A stretch of DNA of 64,000 nucleotides from Hydrogenoanaerobacterium sp032017025. GTDB lineage: Bacteria > Bacillota > Clostridia > Oscillospirales > Ruminococcaceae. Each line of letters starts with the position of its first letter. The stretch's first letter is position 1. This document shows, piece by piece, positions 9,306 to 17,737 of the stretch. Made by a program: the position numbers and the translations under genes. Location: positions 1 to 64,000 of the forward strand of contig NZ_DALZQO010000010.1 of the NCBI RefSeq assembly GCF_032017025.1, written 5' to 3'. The notes under the pieces were generated by a model. That model saw only the letters and a list, made by a program, of their open reading frames with translations. It was not told where the DNA came from and ran no database searches.

Positions 9306-9345
9306 GAGCGGATTATACCAAAACTCAAGCTGAGCATTGATATCC
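9100..9345. repeat. imperfect tandem repeat, 122-bp period
   Basis: CTCACTCTGCT occurs at 9122 and 9245, AAGAAGAGAA at 9161 and 9283, and ATTATA at 9190 and 9312, giving a steady offset of 122-123 bp. Both units include a -10-like TATAAT on the minus strand, so the duplication covers more than the stem-loops. Confidence 0.85.
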
Positions 9346-9384
9346 AAAAGGAATGAATATGCACTCTTTTCCCCTGGTCGATAT

Positions 9385-9394
9385 NNNNNNNNNN
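9385..9394. other. assembly gap (10 N)
   Basis: Ten undetermined bases lie at the probable outer edge of the IS110 element. Repeat copies of the IS may have broken the assembly here, so the junction between IS and oriT region is not reliable. Confidence 0.99.
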
Positions 9395-9395
9395 A

Positions 9396-9592
9396 AAGGC
9401 GGGTGGTCGCAAGCGACCGCCCGCCGCTCACTTCGCCCAGCAGTGCTGGGCGTTTTTCGCGCTTCCCCATGAGGTGGTCGGATTGAGGGTTTGTCACAGC
9501 CGGGGTGGTCGAAAATAGAAAAAATGCAGAGAACCACAGGCTTTCTAACCGTCACCTTCGGGGTAGACGTCACACTTAAGGAGGATTTGCCG
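9396..9592 (+). other. candidate origin of transfer (oriT) region
   Basis: Non-coding stretch directly before the relaxosome genes. It holds a 13-bp GC-rich inverted repeat (arms 9398-9410 and 9413-9425), and three copies of GGTGGTCG at 9402, 9473 and 9504 that could be binding sites for the ribbon-helix-helix protein. oriT usually lies next to the relaxase genes in such elements. The nick site cannot be identified by eye. Confidence 0.45.
9435..9457 (+). terminator. rho-independent terminator
   Basis: Perfect GCCCAGCA-G-TGCTGGGC stem followed by G and five T, within the putative oriT region. Confidence 0.8.
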
Positions 9593-10009
9593 ATGAAAAA
9601 TAACAAGGAAAGAACCGCTGTCTGGATGTATCCCGAAACGATGGACCGGATGGACGGCTGGCTGGAAAAAGACAACTGCAAGAGCCGCAGCGAATTCATA
9701 GAGAAAGCACTCGGCTTTTACATGGGTTACCTTGGATCGGAGGACATCACCTCCTACCTTTCCAAAGCCCTGCTCTCATCTGTTGAGGGAACCTTGCAGA
9801 AAACCGAAAACCGGGTGGCAGCTAACCTCTTTCGTCTGTCGGTGGAGATCAGCATGATGATGCATCTGCTGGCAACCACGCTCAATATCACAGATGATGA
9901 ATTGCACCGGCTTCGCGGCCGATGCGTTGCCGAAGTGAAAAAGACCAGGGGCAAAATCCGTCTGGATGATGCGGTGGACTTCCAGAGCAGCCAGGATGAT
10001 GAAGAATAA
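9593..10009 (+). CDS. ribbon-helix-helix relaxosome accessory protein
   Basis: 138 aa from the ATG at 9593, eight bases after AAGGAGG; longer readings lack a binding site. The N-terminus ERTAVWMYPETMDRMDGWLE with KSRSEFIEKALGFYM is a MetJ/Arc-type ribbon-helix-helix. Its stop overlaps the relaxase start by one base (TAATG). In related mobile elements such a protein binds oriT and helps the relaxase load. The three GGTGGTCG repeats upstream are possible sites. Confidence 0.82.
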   Translation: MKNNKERTAVWMYPETMDRMDGWLEKDNCKSRSEFIEKALGFYMGYLGSEDITSYLSKALLSSVEGTLQKTENRVAANLFRLSVEISMMMHLLATTLNITDDELHRLRGRCVAEVKKTRGKIRLDDAVDFQSSQDDEE

Positions 10010-12885
10010 TGGCCCGCATCGTTATAAAAAACGGTTACCTCAAGGGAGGCAGCGAAAAAACTGCCGCCCATCTGAATAACCTCGTCAAGTATATTGCCAC
10101 CCGTGATGGTGTGGATAAAATAAAGAATGGCCGTGAGCTTTGGCACGCTACGAAAAAACAGCAGGCTCTCGTCAAGGAAATCCTCCGGGAGTTTCCCGAT
10201 ACCAAGGAGTTGTTCGAGTATGAGGATTACCTCGCATACCCGAACCGGGAAAACGCCTCGGAGTTTATCACCATCGCATTGGAACAGCATCTGGATAAAA
10301 TCGGTGACCGGGAAAAATACCTGGACTATATCGCCAACCGTCCCCGTGTTGAAAAGTTTGATAGCCACGGTTTGTTCACAAGCGGCGATGATCCGCTGGT
10401 TTTAAATCAAGTTGCGGATGAGCTGTCCGCATACACCGGAAATGTGTGGATGCCGATTATTTCTCTCCGGCGTGAGGATGCCTCCCGGCTGGGGTATGAT
10501 AATGCGCTTGCATGGAAGGCCCTGCTTTCCTCTAAGGCATTGGAGATTGCGGAGAATCTGAAAATCCATCCGTACCATCTGAAATGGTACGCTGCCTTTC
10601 ATAATGAAAGCCACCATCCCCATGTCCACATGCTCTGCTACAGCACCGACCCCAAAGAAGGATACCTCACCAAGCAGGGCATCAAGAAGATGAAGTCCTC
10701 ACTGGCAAATGATATTTTTCGGCAGGAGCTCATTCCGCTCTACGGGGAAAAGTCCCAGCGGCGGGATGACCTGAAGGAACGGGCTGCAGAGTCCATGCGG
10801 GAGTTGATCCGTCAGATGAAAGGCGGCATTCTACAGAGTGACCGCATGGAGCAGCTCATCACACACCTTGCTGAGCGTCTGCAAACAGTCGGCGGCAAAA
10901 AACAGTATGGATACCTCAAGGCAGAACTAAAAAATATTGTGGACAAAATCGTGGATGAGCTGGCGCAGGATAGTCGTGTCGCGGAAGCCTATCGCCTGTG
11001 GTGGGAAACCAGGGGCAGGATCGAATCCATCTATACCGAAACGCCATCCGAGCCACCGCCTCTTTCCCGCTGTGATGATCTCAAGTCCATCCGTAACATG
11101 GTCATTCAGGAAACCTTGCTCCTTGGGACCATTACCTTCGAGGAACCGGCATCGGTGGAAACCGCTCTTCCGGAGCCGGAGAATGATCTGGAGATACCCT
11201 CCGCCGACTCGGAGGATGAAGAAGATCAGGAGTCGGCAGATGATGAGGGTCGGTCCACAAGGGAAAAAAACTCTGACGGCAAGGAATCCTCTGACTCATG
11301 GTGGACGGAGGACTACACGCTGGCGAAGAAATACCTGTACGGCGATGAGGATGCCGGAATCCCGCAGGACTTTGAAAAGGCCCGTGAAATCTTCCTCACG
11401 GAAGCGGGGGCGGATAATCCGCTTGCTCTATATGACCTTGGCCGAATGGCTGCCGATGGCCTTGGCTGCGAAGCGGATGCCGGAGAAGCGTACCAATGGT
11501 ATGAAAAAGCCCTCGCCGTTTTCCATGCCGCCGAGGAAGAAAAGCCGTGGAAGTATACTGAGTACCGAATCGGCAAAATGTATGCCGCTGGGCTTGGCAC
11601 GGAGCAGGACTATCTGCAGGCGGCAGATTGGCTCACCCTCTCCGCGAATGCAAAGTATAAGTATGCTCAGTATTCCCTTGGCGGTTTGTATTACCACGGT
11701 AAGGGCGTGGAACAGGATCATGAAACTGCCTTTGCCCTCTATACCCGCTCGGCGGATCAGAGCTTTCCCTATGCCAGCTTTGAGTTGGGTAAAATGCTGC
11801 GGGATGGAATAGGCTGTAAAAAAAATCAGCAGGACGCTGACCGCCGCTTTCGAGAAGCCTTTCTCGGCTTTGTTTCTCTGGAGGAAAAGGGCCATGATGA
11901 TAAGCTCCAGTACCGTCTTGGCTGGATGCTTCTGAATGGTGTTGGTACTGACAAGAATGAAGCCAGGGCAAAGGAATACTTTGAAAAGGCGGCATCTGTT
12001 GGAAATCCCTTTGCCTGCTACCAGCTTGCCAAGCTCATCCTCTCCGATGAAAATGCGCCGCAGCAAGAGGTAGAAAAGGCCCTTGGCTATCTCAGAAAAG
12101 CGGTGGAGGCAGAGAATCCCTATGCCGCATATTTTCTTGGAAAGCTCTATGAAAAGGGGCAGCACGTTCCGCAAAATACCGCCGAGGCGATACGGCTCTA
12201 TACCCTGTCGGCAGAACAAGACAATGACTTCGCCGCATACCGGCTCGGCAAACTGTATCTTGGCGGTACGGGCGTACTGAAGGATGTGGAGTCCGCCATC
12301 CGATGGCTGACCTTTGCCGCGGACAGAAAAAATCAGTTTGCGGAATACGCCCTCGGCATCCTCTACTTCAAGGGAGAGGATGTTCCCAAGGATATCCCGA
12401 AATCCATGGAGTACCTGAAACGGTCTGCCGGTCAGGGAAACCAGTTTGCACAGTACCGGCTCGGCAAGATTTACCTCATGGGCGAGGATGTGCCAAAGGA
12501 CATACAGGTAGCCCTGCAATTTCTGACTGCCGCCGCTGAACAGGGAAATCAATATGCGCAGTACACCCTCGGCAAGCTGTATCTGATGGGCAAGGACGTT
12601 CCAAGGGACAAGGATGCCGCTGTCCGCTGGTTTACCCTCTCGGCAGCGCAGGGCAACATTTACGCTCAGTTTTTCCTCGACCATATGGACAGCTTCAAAG
12701 ACCCCTCCGTCCTGCTGGCGGGGACACGGCTCCTGCATCACATGAGCCGTATTTTTTCTGACAATACGCCGCCGCTGAAGCCACCCGGTCCTCACATTGA
12801 CCGAAAACGGCGTCTCAAGCTGAACGAGAAAAAGCGTGCGGCCGGTCATGCCCAGGGGGATCACGAACAGACTATGTCGCTATAA
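10009..12885 (+). CDS. MobP-type relaxase with C-terminal Sel1 repeats
   Basis: 958 aa. The N-terminal relaxase domain (to about residue 270) carries the HNESHHPHVHMLCYS histidine motif near residue 198, typical of MobP3-like relaxases that nick oriT through a tyrosine and pilot the strand. A linker rich in Asp/Glu (about 385-420) leads to some ten Sel1-like repeats (about 430-900) with the pattern A-LG-LY-G-GV--D---A--W---AA. These form a superhelical protein-binding surface. The tail is basic. Sel1 fusions are known in clostridial relaxases; the bound partner is unknown. Confidence 0.9.
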   Translation: MARIVIKNGYLKGGSEKTAAHLNNLVKYIATRDGVDKIKNGRELWHATKKQQALVKEILREFPDTKELFEYEDYLAYPNRENASEFITIALEQHLDKIGDREKYLDYIANRPRVEKFDSHGLFTSGDDPLVLNQVADELSAYTGNVWMPIISLRREDASRLGYDNALAWKALLSSKALEIAENLKIHPYHLKWYAAFHNESHHPHVHMLCYSTDPKEGYLTKQGIKKMKSSLANDIFRQELIPLYGEKSQRRDDLKERAAESMRELIRQMKGGILQSDRMEQLITHLAERLQTVGGKKQYGYLKAELKNIVDKIVDELAQDSRVAEAYRLWWETRGRIESIYTETPSEPPPLSRCDDLKSIRNMVIQETLLLGTITFEEPASVETALPEPENDLEIPSADSEDEEDQESADDEGRSTREKNSDGKESSDSWWTEDYTLAKKYLYGDEDAGIPQDFEKAREIFLTEAGADNPLALYDLGRMAADGLGCEADAGEAYQWYEKALAVFHAAEEEKPWKYTEYRIGKMYAAGLGTEQDYLQAADWLTLSANAKYKYAQYSLGGLYYHGKGVEQDHETAFALYTRSADQSFPYASFELGKMLRDGIGCKKNQQDADRRFREAFLGFVSLEEKGHDDKLQYRLGWMLLNGVGTDKNEARAKEYFEKAASVGNPFACYQLAKLILSDENAPQQEVEKALGYLRKAVEAENPYAAYFLGKLYEKGQHVPQNTAEAIRLYTLSAEQDNDFAAYRLGKLYLGGTGVLKDVESAIRWLTFAADRKNQFAEYALGILYFKGEDVPKDIPKSMEYLKRSAGQGNQFAQYRLGKIYLMGEDVPKDIQVALQFLTAAAEQGNQYAQYTLGKLYLMGKDVPRDKDAAVRWFTLSAAQGNIYAQFFLDHMDSFKDPSVLLAGTRLLHHMSRIFSDNTPPLKPPGPHIDRKRRLKLNEKKRAAGHAQGDHEQTMSL

Positions 12886-12901
12886 CGATTGGAGGATAAC
12901 T

Positions 12902-13021
12902 GTGAAGAAACCGAAAAATAAAATCAAGCAGCAGCCCATCAAGGGGAAATTGCTCCAGAACCATTGCCGTCCTGTAAAAAGGGCGGCTTTTTTTCATAGA
13001 ATCGGCAATCGCCACAGGTAG
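12902..13021 (+). CDS. possible 39-aa basic peptide overlapping a terminator
   Basis: A GTG at 12902 with GGAGG six bases upstream opens a 39-codon frame rich in Lys and Arg (KKPKNKIKQQPIKGK). Its second half runs through a strong terminator hairpin. The start signal is good but the coding content may be accidental. Confidence 0.35.
   Translation: MKKPKNKIKQQPIKGKLLQNHCRPVKRAAFFHRIGNRHR
12966..12994 (+). terminator. rho-independent terminator after the relaxase
   Basis: GCCGTCC / GGGCGGC stem with seven T, separating the relaxase transcript from the primase-like gene. Confidence 0.88.
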
Positions 13022-13032
13022 GAGGTGCATCT

Positions 13033-14451
13033 ATGGGTGTCTATGTGCATTTTACAGATGAGCAGAAGTACCGTGCCAACAATGTGGATCTTGTGGACTT
13101 CCTCCAGCGGCGCGGTGAGAAGCTGATTCCCAGCGGCCGGGATAAAAGGTTGGCGTCCGACCGCAGCATCACCGTCCGGGGAAACGAGTGGTACGATCAT
13201 TCCGCGGAGAGCGGCGGGTATTCCATTGACTTTGTGCGAAACTTTTACGGTCTCACTTTTCCCGAAGCGGTGACCATGCTGCTGGGTGGTGAGCAGGGGG
13301 AGGTCTATCGGCCCACCTCACAAAAGAAGCAGGAGTCGAAAAAGCCCTTCGCTCTTCCGGCTCCCCACAGCGATATGCGCCGTGTCTATGCCTACCTTAC
13401 AAAAACCCGGCTTATCGACCGTGAAGTGGTCAGTTACTTTGCCAGAGTAAAGCTCCTGTACGAGAGCTGCGAAAAGTCCAAGGACGGCACGAAGGAATAC
13501 CATAACGCCGTATTTGTAGGATTCGATGAAAACGGTGTGCCCCGCCATGCCCACAAGCGGGGACTGTATACCGATGGACCCGGCTTCAAAGGCAACGTGG
13601 ATAGCTGCGATCCAAACTACAGTTTCCACCATATCGGCACAAGCAACCGCCTCTATGTATTCGAAGCACCCATCGACCTGCTGTCTTATATCACCCTGCA
13701 TCCCCAGGACTGGAAGAAGCACAGCTATGTGGCTCTCTGCGGTGTATCAGAATACGCCATGATGAAGATGCTGGAGTTGTATCCAAACCTAAACCATGTG
13801 GTTCTGTGCCTGGACCATGATGAGGCTGGAATCGAAGCGTCGGAGAAATACCAGGACCTGCTGTTGGCAAAAGAGATTTCATGTAAGCGGGAGCTTTCCA
13901 TGCACAAGGACTGGAATGAGGATATCAAGGCCAAACACGGATTGACGGCCATTCCCGCTGAGGAACATCCCCAGCATATTCTTCGGGATGATATCTGCCG
14001 GCAGCTTATGGAATCGGGATTGCCTGCGAAATCCGGCTGCTCTGCGGATACCCTGTCCGCCCTGCTCATAAAAACCCGTTCCCATCTGCATTGGGGACGC
14101 TTTTCCGAGGCGGATGATTGTCTGCGGGAGATGTGCCTCCACTCTATGGCTGGTGCCGTGAGGGAGTACCGGCAGATGGCTCACAGCCGGGATCTCTCCG
14201 CTGTGCAGGCAAGGCTCCGCAATGGGTTCAGAACCTATGAAAACCGCGGGCATCTGAAAACCCGGCTGGATTTACTGGAGTCCGACATCATGTCCCTGCG
14301 GGGCTATGAGCATGTGGTGTCCGCCGTCGAAAAGGAAAAGCTGGCAGAGTGCTATGAACACATTGCCGCCCACGGTCTCAAGGGAACCATCCTGCTGGAG
14401 AAACACCGGCAAAAGATGGAGCAGAATCAGGAAATGAAGATGTCCATGTAA
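13033..14451 (+). CDS. DUF3991/TOPRIM primase-like protein
   Basis: 472 aa. The N-terminal 100 residues resemble a CHC2-type primase zinc-finger fold without its cysteines (VDLVDFLQRRGEKL, then GGYSIDFVRNFYGLTFPEAV). A DUF3991-like segment and a TOPRIM domain follow (YVFEAPIDLLSY with the Glu, VVLCLDHDEAGIEASE with the DxD). Such proteins probably prime the transferred strand or aid ICE replication. The last third is helical and charged. AGGAGGTG precedes the ATG. It lies between relaxase and coupling protein, as usual. Confidence 0.85.
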   Translation: MGVYVHFTDEQKYRANNVDLVDFLQRRGEKLIPSGRDKRLASDRSITVRGNEWYDHSAESGGYSIDFVRNFYGLTFPEAVTMLLGGEQGEVYRPTSQKKQESKKPFALPAPHSDMRRVYAYLTKTRLIDREVVSYFARVKLLYESCEKSKDGTKEYHNAVFVGFDENGVPRHAHKRGLYTDGPGFKGNVDSCDPNYSFHHIGTSNRLYVFEAPIDLLSYITLHPQDWKKHSYVALCGVSEYAMMKMLELYPNLNHVVLCLDHDEAGIEASEKYQDLLLAKEISCKRELSMHKDWNEDIKAKHGLTAIPAEEHPQHILRDDICRQLMESGLPAKSGCSADTLSALLIKTRSHLHWGRFSEADDCLREMCLHSMAGAVREYRQMAHSRDLSAVQARLRNGFRTYENRGHLKTRLDLLESDIMSLRGYEHVVSAVEKEKLAECYEHIAAHGLKGTILLEKHRQKMEQNQEMKMSM

Positions 14452-14469
14452 TGCTCGACAATAGCATCA

Positions 14470-14511
14470 CCTCCGCTTCTGACATTTCAAGTCGTCAGAA
14501 GAATAAGGAGG
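14470..14511 (+). promoter_or_regulatory. hairpin leader sequestering the ribosome binding site of the coupling protein
   Basis: CCTCC at 14470-14474 can pair with the GGAGG ribosome binding site at 14507-14511, and CTTCTGAC with GTCAGAAG inside it. The 5' arm (18 bp, 14470-14487) is identical to 46564-46581, before the sigma-like gene. Confidence 0.7.
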
Positions 14512-14517
14512 ATCTCT

Positions 14518-16332
14518 ATGCAATCTCAAGTTTACATCCTGATTGGCGCCGCAGCCATAATGTTCGCCGTCATCGGTGGCTTGTCTCTGCTGGCGCATTA
14601 TTATACTTTAAATGGCATCAAATCCCGCACAGTAGGCGACGGGCAGCACGGCACGGCACGGTTCGCATCAAAGCAGGAAGTAAAGAACACCTATAAACAC
14701 ATTCCATTTCAACCGGAGCTTTGGAGGCGGGGCGAAAGCCTCCCCACTGAGCAGGGAGTTATACTCGGAAGCAAGGGCGAGAAAAATGCTGTCACCGCAT
14801 TGGTGGATACCGACGATGTTCACATTTTGATGATTGGCGCATCCGGCGTAGGAAAAACAGCGTTCTTTTTATACCCAAATATGGAATACGCCTGCGCCAG
14901 TGGGATGAGTTTTCTGGCATTGGACACCAAGGGTGACCTCGCCCGAAACTATGGAAGCATTGCTCAAAATTACTATGGTTACAATGTGTCAGTCATAGAC
15001 CTGCGAAACCCAAGCCGCTCAAATGGAAATAATCTGCTCACCCTTATCAACCGTTATATGGATATCTGCCGCAGGGAACCCAATAATCTGGCCGCCAGAG
15101 CCAAGGCGGAAAAGTACGCCAAAATCTTGGCTAAAACCATTGTCAACCCAGAAGGGGATGCGTCCAGCTATGGACAGAACGCTTTCTTTTACGATGCAGC
15201 CGAGGGGTTGTTGACATCGGTCGTCCTTTTGCTGGCTGAGTATTTACCGCCCACAGATGAAAACCCCCAGGAGCAGCGGCACATCATTTCGGTATTCAAG
15301 TTGGTACAGGATTTATTGGAACCCTCCAAAGTAAAAGGGAAAAGTCAGTTTCAGCTTTTGATGAATAAGCTTCCCGGAGATCATAAGGCCCGTTGGTTTG
15401 CCGGAGCAGCGTTGAACAGTGCGGAGCAGGCGATGGCCTCCGTTATGTCCACGGTACTGTCGCGCCTGAATGCTTTTTTAGATTCCGAGCTGGAACAGGT
15501 GCTGTGCTTTGACAGTACCATTGATGCAGAAACCTTTGCAAACGAAAAGTCAGCCATTTTTTTAATTCTCCCGGAGGAAGATCAGACAAAGAACTTCATG
15601 GCCGGACTCATGATTCAAAACCTGTCCCGTGAACTGTTTTCCGTAGCCGATGAGAACGGCGGCAAGCTAAAAAACCGTGTGGTTCTTTTTTGCGATGAGT
15701 TGGGAACCATGCCGCCGTTTGATATCCTACCCTTGTTTTCGGCGGGGCGCTCTCGCCGGTTAACTTTGGTGCCGATCATCCAGAGTCTTGCACAGCTCGA
15801 AAAGAACTACGGCAGAGAAGGCAGTGAAATCGTACAGGACAACTGCCAAGACACCATCTTCGGTGGCTTTGCCCCTAACAGCCAAACAGCCGAGGTATTG
15901 AGCAAGGCGCTGGGCAGCCGCACCGTCATGAGCGGCAGTGTCAGCAGAGGCAAAAATGACCCCAGCCAGTCCTTGCAGATGATGGAACGTCCACTCATGA
16001 CGGCCGATGAACTCAAGTCCATTCCCAAGGGGAGCTTTGTCGTAATGAAAACCGGCACACATCCCATGAGGACAAAGCTGCGACTGTTTCTTGATTGGGG
16101 GATTCGTTTCGGGGAGCCTTATACCGTGGAGGAAAAGGCAAACCGAAAAGTGGTGTATGCTGATAAGCAGGCGCTGGAGGAAAATATTGTCCGCAGGCAC
16201 ACAGCCTGCATGATGGTGGATGAAGAAACCGGGGAGATTTTGGAGCCGCCGGTCGGATCAGGAACCCTTCATACCCCGGCATCAGAACCCTCTGAAAACA
16301 CCATGCGCCGCCGTAGTACGCTCAAAACGTAA
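14518..16332 (+). CDS. VirD4/TraG-type coupling protein (T4CP)
   Basis: 604 aa. One N-terminal membrane segment (about residues 6-28), Walker A GASGVGKT near residue 107, DTKGDLARNYG, and Walker B VVLFCDELG near 387, followed by an RLTLVPIIQSLAQLE segment of the TraG/TraD RecA-like core. The protein links the relaxosome to the secretion channel. The ATG at 14518 has AAGGAGG eight bases upstream, but that site is inside a hairpin, so translation is probably controlled. Length is usual for Firmicute ICEs. Confidence 0.94.
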   Translation: MQSQVYILIGAAAIMFAVIGGLSLLAHYYTLNGIKSRTVGDGQHGTARFASKQEVKNTYKHIPFQPELWRRGESLPTEQGVILGSKGEKNAVTALVDTDDVHILMIGASGVGKTAFFLYPNMEYACASGMSFLALDTKGDLARNYGSIAQNYYGYNVSVIDLRNPSRSNGNNLLTLINRYMDICRREPNNLAARAKAEKYAKILAKTIVNPEGDASSYGQNAFFYDAAEGLLTSVVLLLAEYLPPTDENPQEQRHIISVFKLVQDLLEPSKVKGKSQFQLLMNKLPGDHKARWFAGAALNSAEQAMASVMSTVLSRLNAFLDSELEQVLCFDSTIDAETFANEKSAIFLILPEEDQTKNFMAGLMIQNLSRELFSVADENGGKLKNRVVLFCDELGTMPPFDILPLFSAGRSRRLTLVPIIQSLAQLEKNYGREGSEIVQDNCQDTIFGGFAPNSQTAEVLSKALGSRTVMSGSVSRGKNDPSQSLQMMERPLMTADELKSIPKGSFVVMKTGTHPMRTKLRLFLDWGIRFGEPYTVEEKANRKVVYADKQALEENIVRRHTACMMVDEETGEILEPPVGSGTLHTPASEPSENTMRRRSTLKT

Positions 16333-16343
16333 AGGAGGTTTCC

Positions 16344-16610
16344 ATGAGTTTCTTCAACCACATTTATACCGCCTCGCCCGATGAGCTTCCCCATCGGGCG
16401 AGGGCTGTTTATATATATATCCGCGACCGAGCTGGGAAAGGATCGGACTGCTGGCCTGCAGTAAAAACCATTGCCTACGACCTACAACTCTCACGCAGCA
16501 CAGTCAAGCGCGCCCTCCATGATCTGGTCAAGGCGGGGCTCATTGAAAAGGAATCACGCTATCGGGAGAATGGAAGCAACACATCCAACCGTCTTATTTT
16601 GAAAAAATAG
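16344..16610 (+). CDS. small winged-helix DNA-binding protein
   Basis: 88 aa. A helix-turn-helix covers most of the chain (AYDLQLSRSTVKRALHDLVKAGLIEKESR), similar to the N-terminal domain of Firmicute plasmid replication or GntR-like proteins. It begins 11 bp after the coupling-protein gene with AAAGGAGG, so it is probably in the same operon. Codons 10-20 hold a perfect 12-bp inverted repeat (16372-16383 / 16392-16403). Whether it regulates transfer or element replication is unknown. Confidence 0.82.
   Translation: MSFFNHIYTASPDELPHRARAVYIYIRDRAGKGSDCWPAVKTIAYDLQLSRSTVKRALHDLVKAGLIEKESRYRENGSNTSNRLILKK
16372..16403. repeat. perfect 12-bp inverted repeat inside a coding sequence
   Basis: CCTCGCCCGATG and CATCGGGCGAGG with an 8-nt loop. 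The stem is GC-rich and would be very stable in mRNA or single-stranded DNA. Confidence 0.9.
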
Positions 16611-16862
16611 CAGGCCACGGTAGAGTGAATAGACGAATTTACCACCAAGGGGTTGTTCCGTTTTTTCGCTGAACCCAGGTGCGGTTCACTGTGAACCCAC
16701 CAGAACCTCTCACCCTAAGAATATTTATCACAGAAAAAGAACAAATTGTATCTCATAATGTTTTTGTGTAACATTGTAAACACTATTTATGGGAACGCTA
16801 TTTTTGTAAACTATGAATATACAAACAGAAATTATATGTTACAAAAAAGAGGTGAGAATAGA

Positions 16863-17195
16863 ATGCGGCAGGCATTGGGAAAAAGAATCAATCAGTTGAG
16901 AAAGAGTAAGGGATTAACCTCCGAACAGCTATCGGAACTGTGTGGGGTAAATGCGGTGCATATCCGCAGGATTGAAAGCGGTGGCAGCCTGCCCAGCTTT
17001 TCTCTTTTCCTGAAGATATGCAATGTGCTGGGAACCTCGGCGGATTATCTGCTTGGAGATCTTCTGGAGCATCCCGTGATACCTGACAGTGTGGAGCAGC
17101 TCGGCAAACAGTTTAAACATATGACGCCGGAACAGATTGAAATGATCAGCGAAATGGTTGAGGTAATGATCAGGCATACGACCTCAAAGGAATAG
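16863..17195 (+). CDS. XRE-family transcriptional regulator
   Basis: 110 aa from the ATG at 16863, eight bases after GAGGTGA. Residues 8-60 form a Cro/C1-type helix-turn-helix (LTSEQLSELCGVNAVHIRRIE). The last 40 residues are an acidic helix of the kind that mediates dimer contact. The upstream AT-rich region repeats TGTAA/TTACA words (16760-16845), for example TTTTGT and ACAAAA half-sites, which may be its operators. It probably controls ICE gene expression. Confidence 0.85.
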   Translation: MRQALGKRINQLRKSKGLTSEQLSELCGVNAVHIRRIESGGSLPSFSLFLKICNVLGTSADYLLGDLLEHPVIPDSVEQLGKQFKHMTPEQIEMISEMVEVMIRHTTSKE

Positions 17196-17211
17196 TAAAC
17201 AGTAAACAAAT

Positions 17212-17240
17212 GAGAGCCTCTTTTCATAGGGGCTCTTTTT
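17212..17240 (+). terminator. rho-independent terminator
   Basis: GAGCC / GGCTC stem followed by five T, directly after the XRE gene. Confidence 0.7.
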
Positions 17241-17255
17241 CTTGTCTTGTTGTTC

Positions 17256-17285
17256 TTGCTTTCGTCTTCGATTGTAGCTTATAAT
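17256..17285 (+). promoter_or_regulatory. promoter of the 17331 gene
   Basis: TTGCTT at 17256-17261 and TATAAT at 17280-17285 with an 18-bp spacer. Confidence 0.6.
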
Positions 17286-17330
17286 GATACAAACAAAAAT
17301 CATAAGATACGTTAAGGGAGGAAGCTCACG

Positions 17331-17573
17331 ATGACAACAAAAGAAAAGGCAAAACTGGTTAAGCAAGCGGGAAAGCTCTACACTCTCGGGTTGACAGTGG
17401 AAAAACGCAGAGATAAGCTGCGAAGGCTGGTGGAGAAGAAAGTCCCCTATGATTCACCTCAGATGAAAGAGGCTCTGTCAGAATTTCAGGCAGCGGATGA
17501 GGAATGGAAACGGCTGGAGAGAGCGCATTTAGAATACCGAAATCAGTTGGGTATTGAAAATAAAAACTTTTGA
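17331..17573 (+). CDS. small coiled-coil protein of unknown function
   Basis: 80 aa, Lys/Glu-rich and almost wholly helical, with heptad-like spacing over residues 18-70. GGGAGG lies nine bases before the ATG and a promoter is visible. No family recognised. It is the last gene that looks like ICE backbone before the metal-resistance cargo. Confidence 0.68.
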   Translation: MTTKEKAKLVKQAGKLYTLGLTVEKRRDKLRRLVEKKVPYDSPQMKEALSEFQAADEEWKRLERAHLEYRNQLGIENKNF

Positions 17574-17665
17574 TAAATCATCGGTGCCCTATGCAGTATT
17601 ATGCACATCTTCAACCTATATCGGTTATTTTTGGTATGGAATCGGAAGAACTTGAAAAACTACTA

Positions 17666-17694
17666 TTGACAAATATTAAAAGGCATGATAAATT
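17666..17694 (+). promoter_or_regulatory. promoter of the first metal-resistance operon
   Basis: TTGACA at 17666-17671 with a TAAATT -10 at 17689-17694 (17-bp spacer). AT-rich half-sites such as TTGATT follow at about 17714 and resemble ArsR/CadC operator words. Confidence 0.55.
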
Positions 17695-17737
17695 CAATAC
17701 AGTTAAATAGTTGCTTGATTGTTTGGAGAATTGAATT

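Larger units (their letters stand above)
7759..9381 (-). mobile_element. IS110-family insertion sequence (approximate limits)
   Basis: The element contains one DEDD transposase gene on the minus strand, a long non-coding 5' side (8995-9381) and a short 3' side. IS110 elements have no terminal inverted repeats, so ends cannot be read directly. A 6-bp direct repeat GGTCGA at 7753-7758 and 9376-9381 could mark the two junctions. The right limit lies only a few bases from the N gap, so it is tentative. The insertion separates the hypothetical gene from the oriT/relaxase region. Confidence 0.6.

Noticed and set aside
9100..9345. Two nested IS elements as cause of the 122-bp repeat
   Set aside because: No second transposase remnant or second IS end was seen; a local tandem duplication is simpler.
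11428..12864. Long minus-strand open frame of 478 codons
   Set aside because: It lies antisense to the Sel1 repeats of the relaxase; periodic coding DNA creates such open frames and its protein has no recognisable domain.
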